DNA of 54,800 nucleotides, from positions 1-54,800 of the forward strand of contig CAZEFW010000045.1 of the NCBI GenBank assembly GCA_964511535.1. The letters are read 5' to 3'. This document shows positions 48,457 through 54,800 of this stretch, in pieces. The notes under the pieces were generated by a model. It was given only the letters and a program-made list of their open reading frames with translations. It did no database searches and was not told where the DNA came from. The stretch comes from CAZCFB01 sp964511535. Its GTDB lineage: Bacteria; Myxococcota_A; Polyangia; GCA-2747355; CAZCFB01. Position 1 is the stretch's first letter, and each line of letters begins with the position of its first letter. A program made the translations under genes and the position numbers.

Positions 48457-50318
48457 AACGAGTAACCCACCTGGCCCAGTACATGGGGCCTGCCGAAGAG
48501 TTGCACTTCCGAGCCGCCGCCCTTGGCCTCCTGGTTCACCAGCTCGAGGCCGTAGCTCGCCCGGGCGGAGGCCCAGAGGCCGCCATGGATATCCACCCGC
48601 AGATCCACCGCCGCCCCGGCGCGAAAGCCCCCCGCATCGCCGTTGAGCACCGTGGCGCTCTGCTCCTGCTCTCCGACGCGGGTGAGCGCCTCTCGCGTGA
48701 TGAGGGATAGCTGCCAGCCTGCGTAGGCGCCGAGCACAAAAGACAGCCGCCGCCAGGTGAACGGGACGTAACCCAGCTCTGCCTGCAGCATGACCCGATA
48801 GTAGGTGAACGGGCTCGCCGTGACCGGCGCCTCGTGGTCCGAGAAGGCGAACATCACCCGCGCCCCGAGCTGAAGCGGCAGGTTCAGCCGATAGGCGTAC
48901 GCGATGCTCGCCCCCTGGCCGGCTGCCATGGGCGACACCGGCGCGGCCATGTAGCCGTACCCCACCGAGAGGCGGTGGCGGGGCGGGCCTTCGGCAGCCG
49001 CCGCGGGGCGTGCCACCGTGAGCCCGGAGCCGTACGCAGCAGCCGTGGCGTCCACCACCCTGGGGGTGAAGGGCTGATCGAAGCCGCTCTGGGCAGGGTC
49101 GAAGCGATCCAGCGCCAGGTCGCGGGCCCGGGCAGGGGCGCCCGCGGCCTCGCCCTTGGGGCGACGGTCCGGGCCGACGGCGATTGGGGTCTGGAAATCG
49201 GCCAGGGCCAGGGTCACCGGCGCGCCGGCTCGCAGGGTCACCCGCGCCTCCACCCCCCGATCCCGGCCCTGGAGCCAGACAACGCGGTAGCTCCCCGGGG
49301 TGAGGATCAGCCGCGTATGCTGGGCCGCGGTCTTGTGGGCCTCGAGCACGATGCGGCTGCCCGCGCCGTCGAGGACCACCAGGTGCCCGCCCACCCCGGG
49401 CAGCACCTCCAGCAGGTCGCCGCGTCCCTGCAGCCGGATGAGGGGCGCGTCGAGCTTGCCCATGGGGGGGCGGAACCAGGGGCGCTGGCCCGCGATGCGC
49501 CGGGTATGGAACGAGACGAACGCGGCCAGCTCGCCGTAGCGCACCACGCCGTCGCTGTCGGCATCCGCCGCGCCGCGCAGCCCCGAGGTGAGGACATGAG
49601 AGAAGTAGCCGCCGCGGATGTCGCGCGCCTCGCCAGCGGGGCGGTCGCTGACGGTGGAGGTGAGCACCCCCACCGGCGCCCGCGCCACGGCCCGGTCCAG
49701 CTTCTCGATGAGGCTGCCGAAGTCCGGGCCCAGCTCGTCGTCCGCCGCCGGCCCCTTGGGCACGAACAGGCTCTGGGACTTGCAAGCGTCGATGAAGAGC
49801 CAGTTCTGGGTGGCCGGCGAGTCGGAGAAGCTTCGCTCGAGGTCGGTGCCGGTGAAGGCGGCGCTCGCCAGGGGGCCGCCCTTGCGCTTGAGGAAGAAGT
49901 AGCCCCGCTCGCCATGGCCCGAGAAGAAGAAGTACAGGTGCACCGGGCGCTCGGGGCGCGCGGCGCGGGCCGCGGCGATCTGCTCCTTGTACAGCCGCAA
50001 CACCTCCAGCAGCCGCGCCCGGGTGGGGGGCAGGAACGGCGGGGGGCGGCCGCCGGCGCCCCCGCCGCCGCGCCCCGTGTCCACCTCGAGCACCGTGAGC
50101 ACCGCCACCTTCTCCAACGGCGCCAGGCTCACCCCGAGGTCGTAGAACCCCAGCGCGTCGTCGTCGGCGAAGGAGAGCTGGGGCAGCATGCCGAGCCCGT
50201 CGTTGTTGCCGACGATGATGGCGTACACCAGCGGCGCCTCGGGCGGGCCGGGCCCGGCGGCGGCCCGCCCGGCGCAGAGCGCCGCCGCGGCCAACAGCAG
50301 GATGCAGGCGGCCCTCAC
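48453..50318 (-). CDS. Exported caspase-like protease (C14) fused to an outer-membrane barrel
   Basis: 621 residues from a GTG overlapping the anti-sigma stop (GTGA). A signal peptide (AACILLLAAAALCAGRAAA) sends it out of the cytosol. Residues about 30-290 are a peptidase C14 domain with the catalytic pair H135 in FFFSGHGERGYFF and C179 in WLFIDACKSQS. A PEGA-like segment (LTPGSYRVVWLQGRD) lies at about 350-400. The last 170 residues are strand-rich with alternating pattern and end in GQVGYSF, typical of an outer-membrane barrel. So the protease would face the periplasm or surface. Most bacterial caspase-like proteins are cytosolic, which makes this unusual. Substrate unknown. Confidence 0.85.
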   Translation of the reverse strand: MRAACILLLAAAALCAGRAAAGPGPPEAPLVYAIIVGNNDGLGMLPQLSFADDDALGFYDLGVSLAPLEKVAVLTVLEVDTGRGGGGAGGRPPPFLPPTRARLLEVLRLYKEQIAAARAARPERPVHLYFFFSGHGERGYFFLKRKGGPLASAAFTGTDLERSFSDSPATQNWLFIDACKSQSLFVPKGPAADDELGPDFGSLIEKLDRAVARAPVGVLTSTVSDRPAGEARDIRGGYFSHVLTSGLRGAADADSDGVVRYGELAAFVSFHTRRIAGQRPWFRPPMGKLDAPLIRLQGRGDLLEVLPGVGGHLVVLDGAGSRIVLEAHKTAAQHTRLILTPGSYRVVWLQGRDRGVEARVTLRAGAPVTLALADFQTPIAVGPDRRPKGEAAGAPARARDLALDRFDPAQSGFDQPFTPRVVDATAAAYGSGLTVARPAAAAEGPPRHRLSVGYGYMAAPVSPMAAGQGASIAYAYRLNLPLQLGARVMFAFSDHEAPVTASPFTYYRVMLQAELGYVPFTWRRLSFVLGAYAGWQLSLITREALTRVGEQEQSATVLNGDAGGFRAGAAVDLRVDIHGGLWASARASYGLELVNQEAKGGGSEVQLFGRPHVLGQVGYSF

Positions 50319-51172
50319 CGGGGGGCCTCCACCAGCTCGAGGCGACGCACCACCGGGACCACGCCGTCGCCGAACGCCTCGGCGGACAGGGCAGCCGGCG
50401 TCGCGCCGCCGGTGGTCAGCCGCGCCAGCGCTGCGTGCACCGCCTCCCGGCTCAGGGGCTGGGGGCTGAACAGGGCGATGACCCACAGGGCCCCTGGCTC
50501 GTGGCGCCGCGCCAGGGCGATGGAGCGGCCCACGCTCCGGGGGGAGAGGGCCTCCTGGATCCCGATGCTCCGGTCACTCGACGGCCTCGGGTAGTAGTCC
50601 AGCGGCCGCATGTCGGGGCCGAGGCCGAGCAGGTACAGGTGCTTGAGGGAGGGGGCGTGGTTGCGGTAGCGGAACTGCAGGTAACGGTTCAGCGGGACCT
50701 CCTGACCGTCGGTCAGCCGCAGCAAGGACGGCGAGGCGCCCGCCGGGCCCGTGGCCACGGCGGTGAGCTCCAGGTGCACCAGGGCGGGGCCTGCGCCGCC
50801 CTTGAGGGTCACGCCGCCGGGCCCCACGGTGGGCGGCGGCAGCGTGAGCAGGGCGCCGCAGACCAGGACCAGCGCGACGGCCGCCGAGAGGGTGGGCGCC
50901 AGCCAGCGCAAGATCGGGCGGCGGGCAGGCGCCGGCGCGGTCTCGGGAGGCGCGCTCCATCCGAGCCGGTGCTCCAGGTCCTCCTGCCAGCGGGACAGCT
51001 CCGCGGCCGTGGGCTCGGCGTCCGCGGCCGCGCGCAGCAGGGAGGCCAGCGCGTCATGCTCCGCCTGGCAACGTTCGCAATCGCGCAGGTGCGCTCGCAT
51101 GAGCTGGCGCTCCGAGTGGTCCAGCTCACCGGCGAAGTGCCGCTCAAGCATCCGGTCCACATGTCCGCTCAT
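50315..51172 (-). CDS. Zinc-finger anti-sigma factor with periplasmic DUF4384-like domain
   Basis: 285 residues from the ATG overlapping the sigma stop (ATGA). The N-terminal zinc-finger anti-sigma (ZAS) domain has H-x3-C-x2-C in RAHLRDCERCQAEH. One transmembrane helix lies at about 93-115. The exterior domain (about 120-285) has VPLNRYLQFRYRNHAP, YLLGLGPDMRPLDYYP and LWVIALFSPQPLSREAVHAAL, which resembles DUF4384-type domains seen with caspase operons. It would hold the sigma factor at the membrane until a signal frees it. Encoded directly between sigma factor and caspase. Confidence 0.88.
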   Translation of the reverse strand: MSGHVDRMLERHFAGELDHSERQLMRAHLRDCERCQAEHDALASLLRAAADAEPTAAELSRWQEDLEHRLGWSAPPETAPAPARRPILRWLAPTLSAAVALVLVCGALLTLPPPTVGPGGVTLKGGAGPALVHLELTAVATGPAGASPSLLRLTDGQEVPLNRYLQFRYRNHAPSLKHLYLLGLGPDMRPLDYYPRPSSDRSIGIQEALSPRSVGRSIALARRHEPGALWVIALFSPQPLSREAVHAALARLTTGGATPAALSAEAFGDGVVPVVRRLELVEAPR

Positions 51173-51768
51173 CGGTTCGCCTCCGCCTGCGCCCGCCTCA
51201 GCGCGCTGTTCTTCATCATACGACCTACCAGCTTCTTCTTGAGATACTTGGAGCGCCGGGGGCTGATCCCCATGTCCGCGGCCACCTCGGCGTGGGGCCG
51301 CTCCTCCACGAAGCAGAGCTGGAAGAAGCGCTGCTCCTGGTCGGTCAGCCCGGCGGCGAAGGCCACCAGCGCCTGGCGCACCCGCGCCCTGACCACCGCG
51401 CGCGGCTGATCCGGGCGCTGCCCGCGGCAGTCTTCCACCTCCTGCACCGGGATCTCCCGGACGCGCCCCCGCTTGCGCAGCAGATCCCGGCAACGGTTGC
51501 GCGCCACCTGGCGCACCCAGGGCACGAACTCGTCCTGCCGGTTGACGTCGAACCGTCCCCGGGCCTGGTGCAGGTGCACCCAGACCTCCTGGAACGCCTC
51601 CTCCTGCTCGAAGGGAGCGGGGAAGAAGCCGCGCACCAGGTAGAAGATGTCCAGGCGCAGCAGCGCGAAGACCCGGGCGAACGCCTCCCGCTCACCCGCC
51701 ACGAACCGCACCACGAGCTCGGGCTCAACCTCAAGGGCCCTGCTGGTTGTCTGGGACGGCGCGGGCAT
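51169..51768 (-). CDS. ECF-type RNA polymerase sigma factor
   Basis: 199 residues. Region 2 includes EEAFQEVWVHLHQARGRFD and FVPWVRQVARNRCRDLLRKRGR. Region 4 includes LTDQEQRFFQLCFVEERPHAEVAADMGIS, a helix-turn-helix for the -35 element. It is the first gene of the five-gene minus-strand operon, with GGAG before the ATG, and overlaps the anti-sigma gene by ATGA. It likely drives its own operon, as is usual for ECF factors. Confidence 0.93.
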   Translation of the reverse strand: MPAPSQTTSRALEVEPELVVRFVAGEREAFARVFALLRLDIFYLVRGFFPAPFEQEEAFQEVWVHLHQARGRFDVNRQDEFVPWVRQVARNRCRDLLRKRGRVREIPVQEVEDCRGQRPDQPRAVVRARVRQALVAFAAGLTDQEQRFFQLCFVEERPHAEVAADMGISPRRSKYLKKKLVGRMMKNSALRRAQAEANR

Positions 51769-51840
51769 GGCTCCGGCTCCGTGGTCTCGGGGGGCTCTAC
51801 GTTAGCAGGGAGCTGGAGGGACAAGAAAAAATGCTGGCTC

Positions 51841-51872
51841 CGTCATTTTGTCATTTCGTCGTTTTGACATTC
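51841..51872. repeat. Degenerate GTCATTTTGTCATTTCGTC microrepeat
   Basis: Repeated words GTCATTTT, GTCATTTC, GTCGTTTT and GACATTC. Its reverse complement matches the AT-rich stretch at 39241-39280 in word content. It sits between the divergent sigma operon and the secreted-protein gene. Confidence 0.55.
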
Positions 51873-51930
51873 GCGCCCGAAAGGCCCGCCCCGGTTGCCC
51901 ACCTGCTGCCACACACGTTATCTTGAACCC

Positions 51931-52491
51931 GTGCTTCGCCTCGTCACCATACTCATGTTGCTGGCCCTGCCGCATGCTGCCCTGGCCGACGATCCTCTGG
52001 ATCGCGTCAGCGGCACCGAGGCCTGGGGGGCGGTGGGGCCCGAGGATCCGGACCGGGAGTGGAAGGACTGGTATCGCCTGCGGGTGGAGGTGCGCCGCGC
52101 CCTGGCCGATCTGCGGCTCCAGGCTGCGCGCAGCCACCGCCTGGCGGTGATGCTGAGAAAGGCCGGCGCCCGTCCCGACATGCGCCGCGTCCGTCGGGTC
52201 ATGCGCGCCCGGCTCGTGACCCGCAAGGCCAAGAAGCCCGCGCGAAGGCGCAGCGCCTCGGGGCGGGTGGAGGGCGGCACCTTCTTGCTGCCGGGCGAGA
52301 CCGCGGGCACCGTGGCGGAGTTGGAAGAAGAGCGCCCGCGCCGCCGCCGCCGGGGCAAGCGCGGTGAGGACACCCCCGAGCCTCCCTCCTGGGTCAAGGT
52401 CCCGGTGGAGCGGCTCGACGACTCGGGCCAGGCCATCGATGACGAGGGGGACGCGGTGCTGGAGCGAACCCTGAACAAGGGTAAGAAGTAA
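51931..52491 (+). CDS. Small secreted basic protein of unknown function upstream of holA
   Basis: 186 residues from a GTG at 51931, which starts a clear signal peptide (LRLVTILMLLALPHAALA then DDP). An in-frame TTG at 51895 adds residues that spoil it. The mature protein is helical and basic (RRVRRVMRARLVTRKAKKPARRR) with an acidic C-terminus. In many proteobacteria lptE lies before holA; this protein is not recognisably LptE and lacks a lipobox. A TATCTT hexamer ends six bases before the GTG and there is no Shine-Dalgarno. Function unknown. Confidence 0.7.
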   Translation: MLRLVTILMLLALPHAALADDPLDRVSGTEAWGAVGPEDPDREWKDWYRLRVEVRRALADLRLQAARSHRLAVMLRKAGARPDMRRVRRVMRARLVTRKAKKPARRRSASGRVEGGTFLLPGETAGTVAELEEERPRRRRRGKRGEDTPEPPSWVKVPVERLDDSGQAIDDEGDAVLERTLNKGKK

Positions 52492-52497
52492 CCCCCC

Positions 52498-53484
52498 ATG
52501 GCTGATCTAGGCGCCCAGATCCGCGCGGGCGACATCGCCCCGATCTACTTCCTGACCGGCGAGCGACACCCCGTGGAGGAGATCGTCTCGGCCCTGCGGG
52601 AGGCGGTGATCCAGGGGGAGGAGAACCCGTTCAACTTCGATCTGCTAACCGTGCCCGAGGCGGGCGCCGCCCAGATCACCGGCGCCGCGCGCACGGTGCC
52701 GATGATGGGCGGGCGCCGGCTCGTGCTCGTGCGAGATGCCCATCTGCTCAAGGGGCCCGAGCTGGACCGGCTGGCCGAGTACGCCGCCGACCCGAACCCC
52801 ACCTCATGCCTGGTGATGGTGGGGGACAAGGTGGACGGCCGGCTCAAGGCGATCCAGCGGCTGAAGAAGCTCGGCTTCGTGCACAGCTTCGCGGCGCTCA
52901 AGGACCGGCAGGTGTCCAAATGGGTCCAGGGCGAGGCGCGGAGGCTAGGCATCAAGCTGGCGCCCGGCGCCGCCGAGCGTATCGCCGAGGCGGTGGGCGC
53001 GGACATGGCCCGCCTGGCGTCGTCGTTGGAGATGCTAGACCTGTACGCCGGGGCAGGGGAGGCCGTGCGCCCGAACCATGTCGAGGAGCTGCTGGATCAG
53101 ACCCGGGAGCGGAACATCTTCGAGCTGACCAACGCCGTGGGCCGTGGCCAGCGCCGGGAGGCCCTCGTGGTGCTCAAGCGCATGATCGACGCCCGCGAGC
53201 CGGGGCTGCGGATCGTCGCCATGCTCACCCGCCACCTGCGCCAGCTCTGGTCGGTCAAGGAGATGATGGCCGCCGGAAAGGCTCAGGACGCCATGGCCCG
53301 CAAGATCGGCATCCATCCATTCTTCCTCAAGGACATGGTGCGTCAGGCAGGCCGGGTCAAACATATGACCTTGCGCCGCATGCACAAGGCGCTGTTCGAG
53401 ACGGATCGGGCGCTGAAATCCAGCCGGCTGCCGGACGCACTCATCCTACAGAAGCTGGTGCTGCAACTCTGCCCTGCGGGGTGA
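52498..53484 (+). CDS. holA: DNA polymerase III subunit delta
   Basis: 328 residues, normal length. It is the clamp-loader subunit that opens the beta sliding clamp. Family features are IYFLTGERHPVEEIVSALREAV at the N-terminus, the RTVPMMGGRRLVLVRDAH strand region, then the AAA+ lid and the C-terminal helical domain with IVAMLTRHLRQLW. It lies six bases after the secreted protein gene and is convergent with rpsT. The holA-rpsT-murJ order is common in proteobacteria. Confidence 0.93.
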   Translation: MADLGAQIRAGDIAPIYFLTGERHPVEEIVSALREAVIQGEENPFNFDLLTVPEAGAAQITGAARTVPMMGGRRLVLVRDAHLLKGPELDRLAEYAADPNPTSCLVMVGDKVDGRLKAIQRLKKLGFVHSFAALKDRQVSKWVQGEARRLGIKLAPGAAERIAEAVGADMARLASSLEMLDLYAGAGEAVRPNHVEELLDQTRERNIFELTNAVGRGQRREALVVLKRMIDAREPGLRIVAMLTRHLRQLWSVKEMMAAGKAQDAMARKIGIHPFFLKDMVRQAGRVKHMTLRRMHKALFETDRALKSSRLPDALILQKLVLQLCPAG

Positions 53485-53497
53485 GGTTCCTGGGGAG

Positions 53498-53779
53498 CTA
53501 CTCGGCCGGCTGGGCGCCGGACAGCGCGTTCACCGCGGTGGTGAGGCGGGCGATGAGACGGGAAGCGCGCTTGCGCGGGAGCACGTTCTTCTGCGCGCCC
53601 CTGTCGATGGACGGGATCGCTGCCTTGAGCGCCTCGCCTGCCTGCGCCACATCTCTCGCCTCGAGGGCGGCCCTGACGCGCTTGATCATTGTGCGCATGG
53701 ATGTGCGGTAATGGCGATGGTGCGCCTGAATCCTCAGCCGCTGCCTGTTGCGCTTTGCTGCCTGCGGGTGGTTGGCCAC
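53498..53779 (-). CDS. rpsT: 30S ribosomal protein S20
   Basis: 93 residues, normal length, strongly basic and helical. It starts VANHPQAAKRNRQR, the conserved S20 N-terminus, and contains RTMIKRVRAALE. The start is a GTG at 53779 with AGGAG upstream; the longer frame from 53818 has no homology. It binds 16S rRNA early in 30S assembly. Convergent with holA and divergent from murJ. Confidence 0.95.
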   Translation of the reverse strand: MANHPQAAKRNRQRLRIQAHHRHYRTSMRTMIKRVRAALEARDVAQAGEALKAAIPSIDRGAQKNVLPRKRASRLIARLTTAVNALSGAQPAE

Positions 53780-53871
53780 AGTAATCTCCTCTTCACAAAA
53801 GCCGCGCATAACTAACACCGCTGAATCAGGGTGTCAAGAGCCACAAAACATTACTCGCGGCCGTATAGCTG

Positions 53872-54711
53872 TTGAACAACAGGGAGGAGCGCCAGCAATT
53901 GAGCGAGGATAGACAGATCACGCGGTCAGCGGGGGTGGTAGGGCTCTTCACCCTGCTGAGCCGGGTCCTGGGCCTGATACGGGACGCGGTGGTGGCGGCG
54001 GCTTTCCCCAAGGGCGCCACGGATGCCTTCTTCGTCGCCTACACCATCCCCAACGTCTTGCGCCGCCTGCTGGCCGAGGGGGCATTGACCGTGGCCTTCA
54101 TCCCGGTGTTCACGCGTACCCTGGAGCAGGAGGGGGAGGACCGGGGGCGGCGCATGCTGGCCAACATGCTCGGCGCGGTGCTGCTGGTGCTCACTGTGGT
54201 GGTGGGGCTCGGGGTGGCCACCTCACCCTGGCTGGTGAAGGCCTTCGCCTACGGGCTGGCAGGCGAGCCGGCGCGCTTCGACCTGGCCGTGCACCTGACC
54301 CGGGTGATGTTCGCCTTCTTGCTCACGGTGGGGCTGACGGCCCTGGCCATGGGGGCGCTCAACACCCTGCGGCACTTCACCGCGCCGGCCCTGGCGCCTG
54401 CGGTCCTCAACATCTTCATCATCTTGCCGGCCAGCGCCGGGCTGGGCGCGCTGGCCGTGCCGCTCACGTCAGTGCTGTTCCAGCGGGGCCAGTTCAACCA
54501 CGCCATGGCGGTGGAGACGGCGGTGACCCTGCTCGGCTTTCTCGGCGGGCTGTGGGCCGGATCTGGCGTGCGCCAGAGGGTGCCGGTGTTCCACGCCATC
54601 CTCCTCGGGGCGGTGGTCGCTGGGGCTGTTGTTTATTTCGTGCTGTGCAAGGTGTTCAGGGTTCCCGAGCTGGACGCGCTTGTGGGGGCTTTCAGGAGGC
54701 GGGCTGGGTAG
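53872..54711 (+). CDS. murJ: MurJ/MviN lipid II flippase homologue, internally shortened
   Basis: 279 residues, against about 510-530 for MurJ. The N-terminal half is intact: LLSRVLGLIRDAVVAAAFPKGATDAFFVAYTIPNVLRRLLAEGAL carries the conserved Arg and Asp residues, and TAPALAPAVLN ends about TM6. The sequence then jumps to LPASAGLGALAVPLTSVLFQRGQF, which normally lies about 150 residues later. After RVPVFHAI it jumps again to the last helix, VAGAVVYFVLCKVF. Both jumps keep the frame. Possible starts are the TTG at 53872 or at 53899 after GGAGGAG. It may be non-functional, or an assembly error; the locus beside rpsT is the usual murJ site. Confidence 0.75.
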   Translation: MNNREERQQLSEDRQITRSAGVVGLFTLLSRVLGLIRDAVVAAAFPKGATDAFFVAYTIPNVLRRLLAEGALTVAFIPVFTRTLEQEGEDRGRRMLANMLGAVLLVLTVVVGLGVATSPWLVKAFAYGLAGEPARFDLAVHLTRVMFAFLLTVGLTALAMGALNTLRHFTAPALAPAVLNIFIILPASAGLGALAVPLTSVLFQRGQFNHAMAVETAVTLLGFLGGLWAGSGVRQRVPVFHAILLGAVVAGAVVYFVLCKVFRVPELDALVGAFRRRAG

Positions 54712-54714
54712 GCG

Positions 54715-54800
54715 GCATCAGCATCAGCATCAGCATCAGCTTCAGCTTCAGCTTCAGCTTCAGCTTCAGCTTCAGCTTCAGCCTCAGCCTCAGCTTCAGC
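54715..54800. repeat. Hexanucleotide simple-sequence array
   Basis: The order is (GCATCA)4, (GCTTCA)7, (GCCTCA)2, GCTTCA and GC, running off the right edge. It begins three bases after the murJ stop. One position of the hexamer changes in blocks, as if several arrays had been expanded and joined. It shares words with the repeat at 31513. Confidence 0.9.

Overview
The window is GC-rich and gene-dense and looks chromosomal. It most resembles a member of the Myxococcota or another deltaproteobacterial lineage. The support is the rpoN-hpf-ptsN-hprK-rapZ-EIIA-HPr-ptsI order, Ser/Thr kinases with an HxDxSPxN catalytic loop, many lipoproteins with DGDG-type (MopE-like) motifs, vWA lipoproteins, DUF2169 proteins and an exported caspase-like protein. 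The taxonomic call is inference, because no rRNA is present.

Layout. 1-6.2 kb: a cysteine-rich repeat protein running off the left edge, a CysM-like cysteine synthase, a membrane alkaline-phosphatase-superfamily (sulfatase-like) enzyme and a transmembrane Ser/Thr kinase. 6.5-15 kb: pyrG, then rpoN, hpf and a permease-less regulatory phosphotransferase system (ptsN, hprK, rapZ, a mannose-type EIIA without any histidine, HPr, EI), mostly coupled by ATGA or GTGA overlaps. 15-17.6 kb: a GNAT enzyme, ribokinase, and a Ca2+/Na+ exchanger-type antiporter convergent with and overlapping ribokinase. 17.7-26 kb: envelope proteins of unknown role, including two tandem paralogues, and a 962-residue metalloprotease / beta-propeller / outer-membrane-barrel fusion. 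26-30 kb: divergent TlpA-like and DsbA-like thiol proteins, then a coupled ParB-like / spore-photoproduct-lyase-like pair. 30-41.5 kb: two MopE-like lipoproteins, tRNA-Arg(TCG), an orphan RnfC/PduS-like protein, a YciI-GNAT fusion, a two-component pair with unusual domains (Rossmann-like-PAS-PAS-kinase; receiver plus degenerate GcvH domain), an atypical kinase and PPK2. 41.5-45.3 kb: a four-gene type VI secretion accessory island without core genes. 45.4-51.8 kb: a five-gene operon of sigma factor, zinc-finger anti-sigma, exported caspase fused to a beta-barrel, and two paralogous vWA lipoproteins. 51.9-54.8 kb: a small secreted protein, holA, rpsT and a murJ with two large in-frame internal losses, ending in a hexanucleotide repeat.

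Most notable: the sigma/anti-sigma/caspase-barrel/vWA operon is the best candidate for an undescribed envelope-surveillance or cell-death system. Next come the ParB-like/SPL pair, the Rossmann-HK with REC-GcvH pair, the histidine-less EIIA and the half-size murJ. Several genes have a -10-like hexamer only 6-13 nt before the start codon and no Shine-Dalgarno sequence, which suggests leaderless transcripts. Intergenic spaces carry at least three families of degenerate short-oligonucleotide repeats. No intergenic gap exceeds 300 bases.
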